A stretch of 6,756 nucleotides of DNA from contig DHFP01000098.1 of assembly GCA_002402315.1 (NCBI GenBank), positions 1 to 6,756 on the forward strand, given 5' to 3'. Origin of the DNA: Clostridiales bacterium UBA4821. Its GTDB lineage: Bacteria; Bacillota; Clostridia; Acetivibrionales; UBA4821. Positions 6,129-6,756 of the stretch are shown here, one piece after another. Both the position numbers and the translations under genes were made by a program. Numbering within the stretch: the stretch's first letter is position 1; every line of letters starts with the position of its first letter. The notes below the pieces were generated by a model. It was not told the DNA's origin, did not search any database, and saw only the letters and a program-made list of their open reading frames with translations.

Positions 6129-6756
6129 ATGTTATGGTATAAACCATTAGACATTATAAAATATCAAGACCAATTAAAAGATGGGGATATTTTTATTTAT
6201 CATAGAGTGGGTAATTGGTTTAATGCGTTTGGTGCAAAACTTATACAGTGGGGAAGTGGGGGTCCATTCAATCATACTGATTTTGTTTATAAGGATTCCA
6301 CTGGGAAATTAAGAGTTATATTTGCAGACTTAAAGAATGGGGTGTGTGATAGAGAGTGGGAAAAAACCTATGGAAAATTAAATGTATATATTATGGTATT
6401 AAGACCAACCATTATGCAAGATGGTAGAAAATATAATGCAGATAAAGATGGCAAAGGTGTCATAGAAATAGCAAAAAAATATATTGGATTAAAATATGAT
6501 TGGATGGCATTGTCTGTTTTCTTTTTCAAGGCAATGGGGTTGGGAATATTTAACAAATGGAATCCGTTTCATTTAAGGAATAGATATTTTTGTTCCGAGA
6601 ATGTTGTAAAGGTAGAAAGAGAATATGGGGTTGATATTTGCCCAAGTTACAATGAAAGTTCAGTATCAATAAATCAGTTATTTTTAGACCCAGAGAATCA
6701 GTTGGAGTTTATAGTTTTAGAGCCAGAAATGAAAGCAAAAAAGAATACTGAATTAA
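6129..6756 (+). CDS. Permuted papain-fold (YiiX/C92-like) cysteine peptidase, 3' truncated; candidate lysin
   Basis: The frame gives 209 residues and is still open at the right edge. Motifs of the circularly permuted papain-like group (YiiX / peptidase C92, related to NlpC/P60) appear in the expected order: KDGDIFIYHR (17-26), the catalytic-His segment FNHTDFVY (47-54, His49), VIFADLKNGV (63-72, where Asp67 could be the third polar residue), a strand ending LRP (91-93), YIGLKYDW (118-125) and the catalytic-Cys segment YFCSENVV (153-160, Cys155). His before Cys is the permuted order. No signal peptide or transmembrane anchor is evident; the hydrophobic stretch at 126-141 lies within the fold. 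Such enzymes cleave peptide or amide bonds. After a fibre array the likely substrate is peptidoglycan, as an endolysin or virion-associated hydrolase, but this is inferred. Most of the catalytic domain is present, so little may be missing. Confidence 0.8.
   Translation, partial: MLWYKPLDIIKYQDQLKDGDIFIYHRVGNWFNAFGAKLIQWGSGGPFNHTDFVYKDSTGKLRVIFADLKNGVCDREWEKTYGKLNVYIMVLRPTIMQDGRKYNADKDGKGVIEIAKKYIGLKYDWMALSVFFFKAMGLGIFNKWNPFHLRNRYFCSENVVKVEREYGVDICPSYNESSVSINQLFLDPENQLEFIVLEPEMKAKKNTEL

Noticed and set aside
6504..6551. Transmembrane helix or holin-like segment in the peptidase (residues 126-141)
   Set aside because: The hydrophobic run is short and lies between the G-x-K-Y-D and Cys motifs, where permuted papain-fold enzymes carry internal structure, so a membrane anchor is not supported.
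276..6556. Minus-strand open frames of 60-115 codons scattered under the + strand genes
   Set aside because: All lie inside well-supported + strand genes, have low-complexity products without family motifs, and lack SD sites. They are shadows of AT-rich coding DNA.
1..6756. Alternative genetic code (TAG or TGA reassigned), as in some gut phages
   Set aside because: All visible stops are TAA, which raised the question, but no gene contains an in-frame TAG or TGA and Trp is encoded by TGG throughout. The standard code suffices.

Overview
The window is a densely packed, one-strand (+) block of structural genes that looks like the late region of a contractile-tailed phage, prophage or phage-derived particle. 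The anchor is a 134-residue protein of the T4 gp25 baseplate-wedge family (685-1089). After it come a 563-residue structural protein and three tandem ~350-residue paralogues with the layout of tail-fibre or adhesin proteins. The last gene is a permuted papain-fold (YiiX/C92-like) cysteine peptidase that runs off the right edge. The DNA is AT-rich, with heavy use of ATA, AGA and TTA codons. All six visible stops are TAA, and two are doubled as TAATAA. No in-frame TAG or TGA interrupts the genes, so the standard bacterial code fits. Most starts have clear AAAAGGAG-type Shine-Dalgarno (SD) sites, which suggests a low-GC host with ordinary SD initiation. The species cannot be named from the sequence.

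Layout: 1-660 is the 3' end of an unrecognised structural gene, open to the left edge. 685-1089 is gp25-like. 1111-2802 is the 563-residue protein. 2851-3888, 3900-4946 and 4961-6019 are the paralogue array. 6020-6128 is the longest gap, holding an inverted repeat, a small GNRA hairpin and a possible 35-codon ORF. 6129-6756 is the 5'-complete, 3'-open peptidase gene. The gaps between the structural genes are only 11-48 bases and hold no convincing promoter or terminator, so they are probably co-transcribed. No gap reaches 300 bases and no minus-strand gene is credible.

The main observation is that the three paralogues share an N-terminal helix, a D-x-x-W-W module and an I-x-D-x-x-I-T-x-x-K motif, then vary in the middle, then return to a common C-terminal framework. 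The C-terminal ~200 residues of the upstream 563-residue protein carry the same four blocks in the same order, although its N-terminus is different. The region therefore reads as a four-member adhesin family with two kinds of N-terminus, placed between a baseplate gene and a candidate lysis gene. gp25-like proteins also occur in R-type tailocins, extracellular contractile injection systems and type VI secretion. Without head genes in view, a phage cannot be separated from a tail-only particle, although a fibre array next to a wall peptidase favours phage or tailocin.
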